From Acidimicrobiia bacterium (GTDB taxonomy: Bacteria; Actinomycetota; Acidimicrobiia; Acidimicrobiales; Ilumatobacteraceae), in NCBI GenBank assembly GCA_013811855.1, contig JACCUL010000412.1:1-5709 (forward strand): a stretch of DNA of 5,709 bases, read 5' to 3'. A program made the position numbers and the translations under genes. This document shows positions 5,349 through 5,709 of the stretch, one piece after another. A model generated the notes under the pieces. That model did no database searches, was not told the origin of the DNA, and worked only from the letters and a program-made list of their open reading frames with translations. Position 1 is the stretch's first letter, and every line of letters begins with the position of its first letter.

Positions 5349-5459
5349 TCGTTCCGTCCAGGTCCGGCCGGGTCCGAGTTTGTCCTCGTCAGGAGCAGTT
5401 TTCGAGCGGCAGTCGTGTCGCTGCGTGCCTTCGAATCCGGTCCGATCCGGGGCAGTTCG

Positions 5460-5479
5460 CTGACAAATCCCTGACAAAC
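5460..5479 (+). repeat. Direct repeats CTGACAAAT / CTGACAAAC
   Basis: CTGACAAAT (5460-5468) and CTGACAAAC (5471-5479) recur with an 11-base period, one helical turn. Further CTGACGG copies occur at 5491 and 5525. They lie about 120 bases on the element side of the tRNA-end match, a reasonable place for integrase arm-type sites (inference). Confidence 0.5.
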
Positions 5480-5488
5480 GACTCACGC

Positions 5489-5507
5489 TCCTGACGGGCC
5501 GTCAGGA
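5489..5507. repeat. 19-bp perfect palindrome around one base (TCCTGACGG-G-CCGTCAGGA)
   Basis: Nine-base perfect arms surround a single G. It could fold as an 8-bp stem with a three-base loop or bind a dimeric protein. No T-tract follows. It contains the CTGACGG motif repeated nearby. Confidence 0.5.
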
Positions 5508-5511
5508 CTTG

Positions 5512-5525
5512 GCGCGAGCTCGCGC
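5512..5525. repeat. 14-bp perfect palindrome GCGCGAGCTCGCGC
   Basis: A self-complementary stretch begins five bases after the 19-bp palindrome. It is G/C-rich, so some chance contribution is likely. Its closeness to the other repeats is the reason to list it. Confidence 0.35.
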
Positions 5526-5709
5526 TGACGGACGTGTGGTCGCCAGTCTCGGGTCCCACGGCTTCGCCACGTAGCTATTCGGCTCGACCAACGCGCGCCG
5601 ACCGAACTGGGGTCGCGCAACGGTTGAAGGTCGACGACGGCAAGCCACGTGGCGCCGGATGGAGGTGCCTCCGACAGGTTCATGAGGTGGGTAGTCGTCA
5701 CCCCAAGAT

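Larger units (their letters stand above)
5255..5709. other. 455-bp gene-free stretch with attachment-site-like features
   Basis: No convincing gene is seen. A minus-strand open frame at 5701-5483 has no recognised motif and no supporting ribosome site. The region holds a tRNA-Leu 3'-end match, an overlapping LexA-like palindrome, repeated CTGAC motifs and two palindromes, each listed separately. It looks like the end of an integrated element that continues to the right. Confidence 0.45.

Noticed and set aside
5483..5701. Minus-strand open frame of 72 codons
   Set aside because: No recognised motif, no ribosome site and no partner. Long open frames arise by chance in GC-rich DNA.
1..5709. CRISPR array, rRNA, complete tRNA or insertion sequence with terminal repeats
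   Set aside because: No regularly spaced repeats, no rRNA-like sequence, no full cloverleaf and no transposase were seen on either strand.

Overview
The window is strongly GC-rich with G/C-biased third codon positions and several GTG starts. This suggests a high-GC actinobacterium, perhaps of the Acidimicrobiia type, but no marker gene fixes the taxon. Only five coding regions look intact or nearly so. The rest is gene debris, small regulatory palindromes and a probable tRNA-derived attachment site, so the region reads as accessory and rearranged.

Left part (1-1299): the C-terminal part of a large, probably secreted multidomain protein that enters from the left edge. It has a carboxypeptidase-regulatory-like beta domain, a GATase1-like alpha/beta domain and a BACON-like beta domain. 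Region 1300-2138 is debris. A minus-strand 3' fragment of a hepT-like gene (1366-1544) is about 91% identical to the full gene at 3501-3848. It is joined directly to a start-less fragment of a small antitoxin-like protein (about 1545-1911). Nothing recognisable follows up to 2138.

Middle (2139-3464): a divergent pair, a TetR-family repressor (minus) and a four-helix DUF417/YkgB (RclC-like) membrane protein (plus). They share an intergenic region with two good inverted repeats and a sigma70-like promoter. The repressor has a single cysteine in a Gly-Gly-Cys-Pro-Leu turn, and RclC belongs to a reactive-chlorine defence system in E. coli. A stress-responsive TetR-DUF417 module is therefore a reasonable but unproven reading. 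The module lies between the two hepT-like copies, which form direct repeats 2135 bp apart.

Next (3501-4396): a minus-strand MNT/HEPN (MntA/HepT-type) toxin-antitoxin operon with a GTGA stop/start overlap. The nucleotidyltransferase antitoxin carries an N-terminal helix-turn-helix and keeps GSX10DXD. The HEPN partner lacks the catalytic histidine of RX4-6H and the tyrosine of RX4HXY. A palindrome with 9-bp arms just upstream of the operon is a likely autoregulatory operator. The same palindrome contains the stop codon of a decayed NAD(P)-binding protein pseudogene (4389-4601), recognisable only by joining two reading frames.

Right part (4835-5709): a SnoaL/NTF2-like protein, possibly leaderless, followed by 455 bp without a convincing gene. 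That stretch holds 22 nt matching the 3' end of a tRNA-Leu on the minus strand, an overlapping LexA-box-like palindrome, repeated CTGAC motifs and two more palindromes. This looks like the distal attachment site of an element that would extend beyond the right edge.
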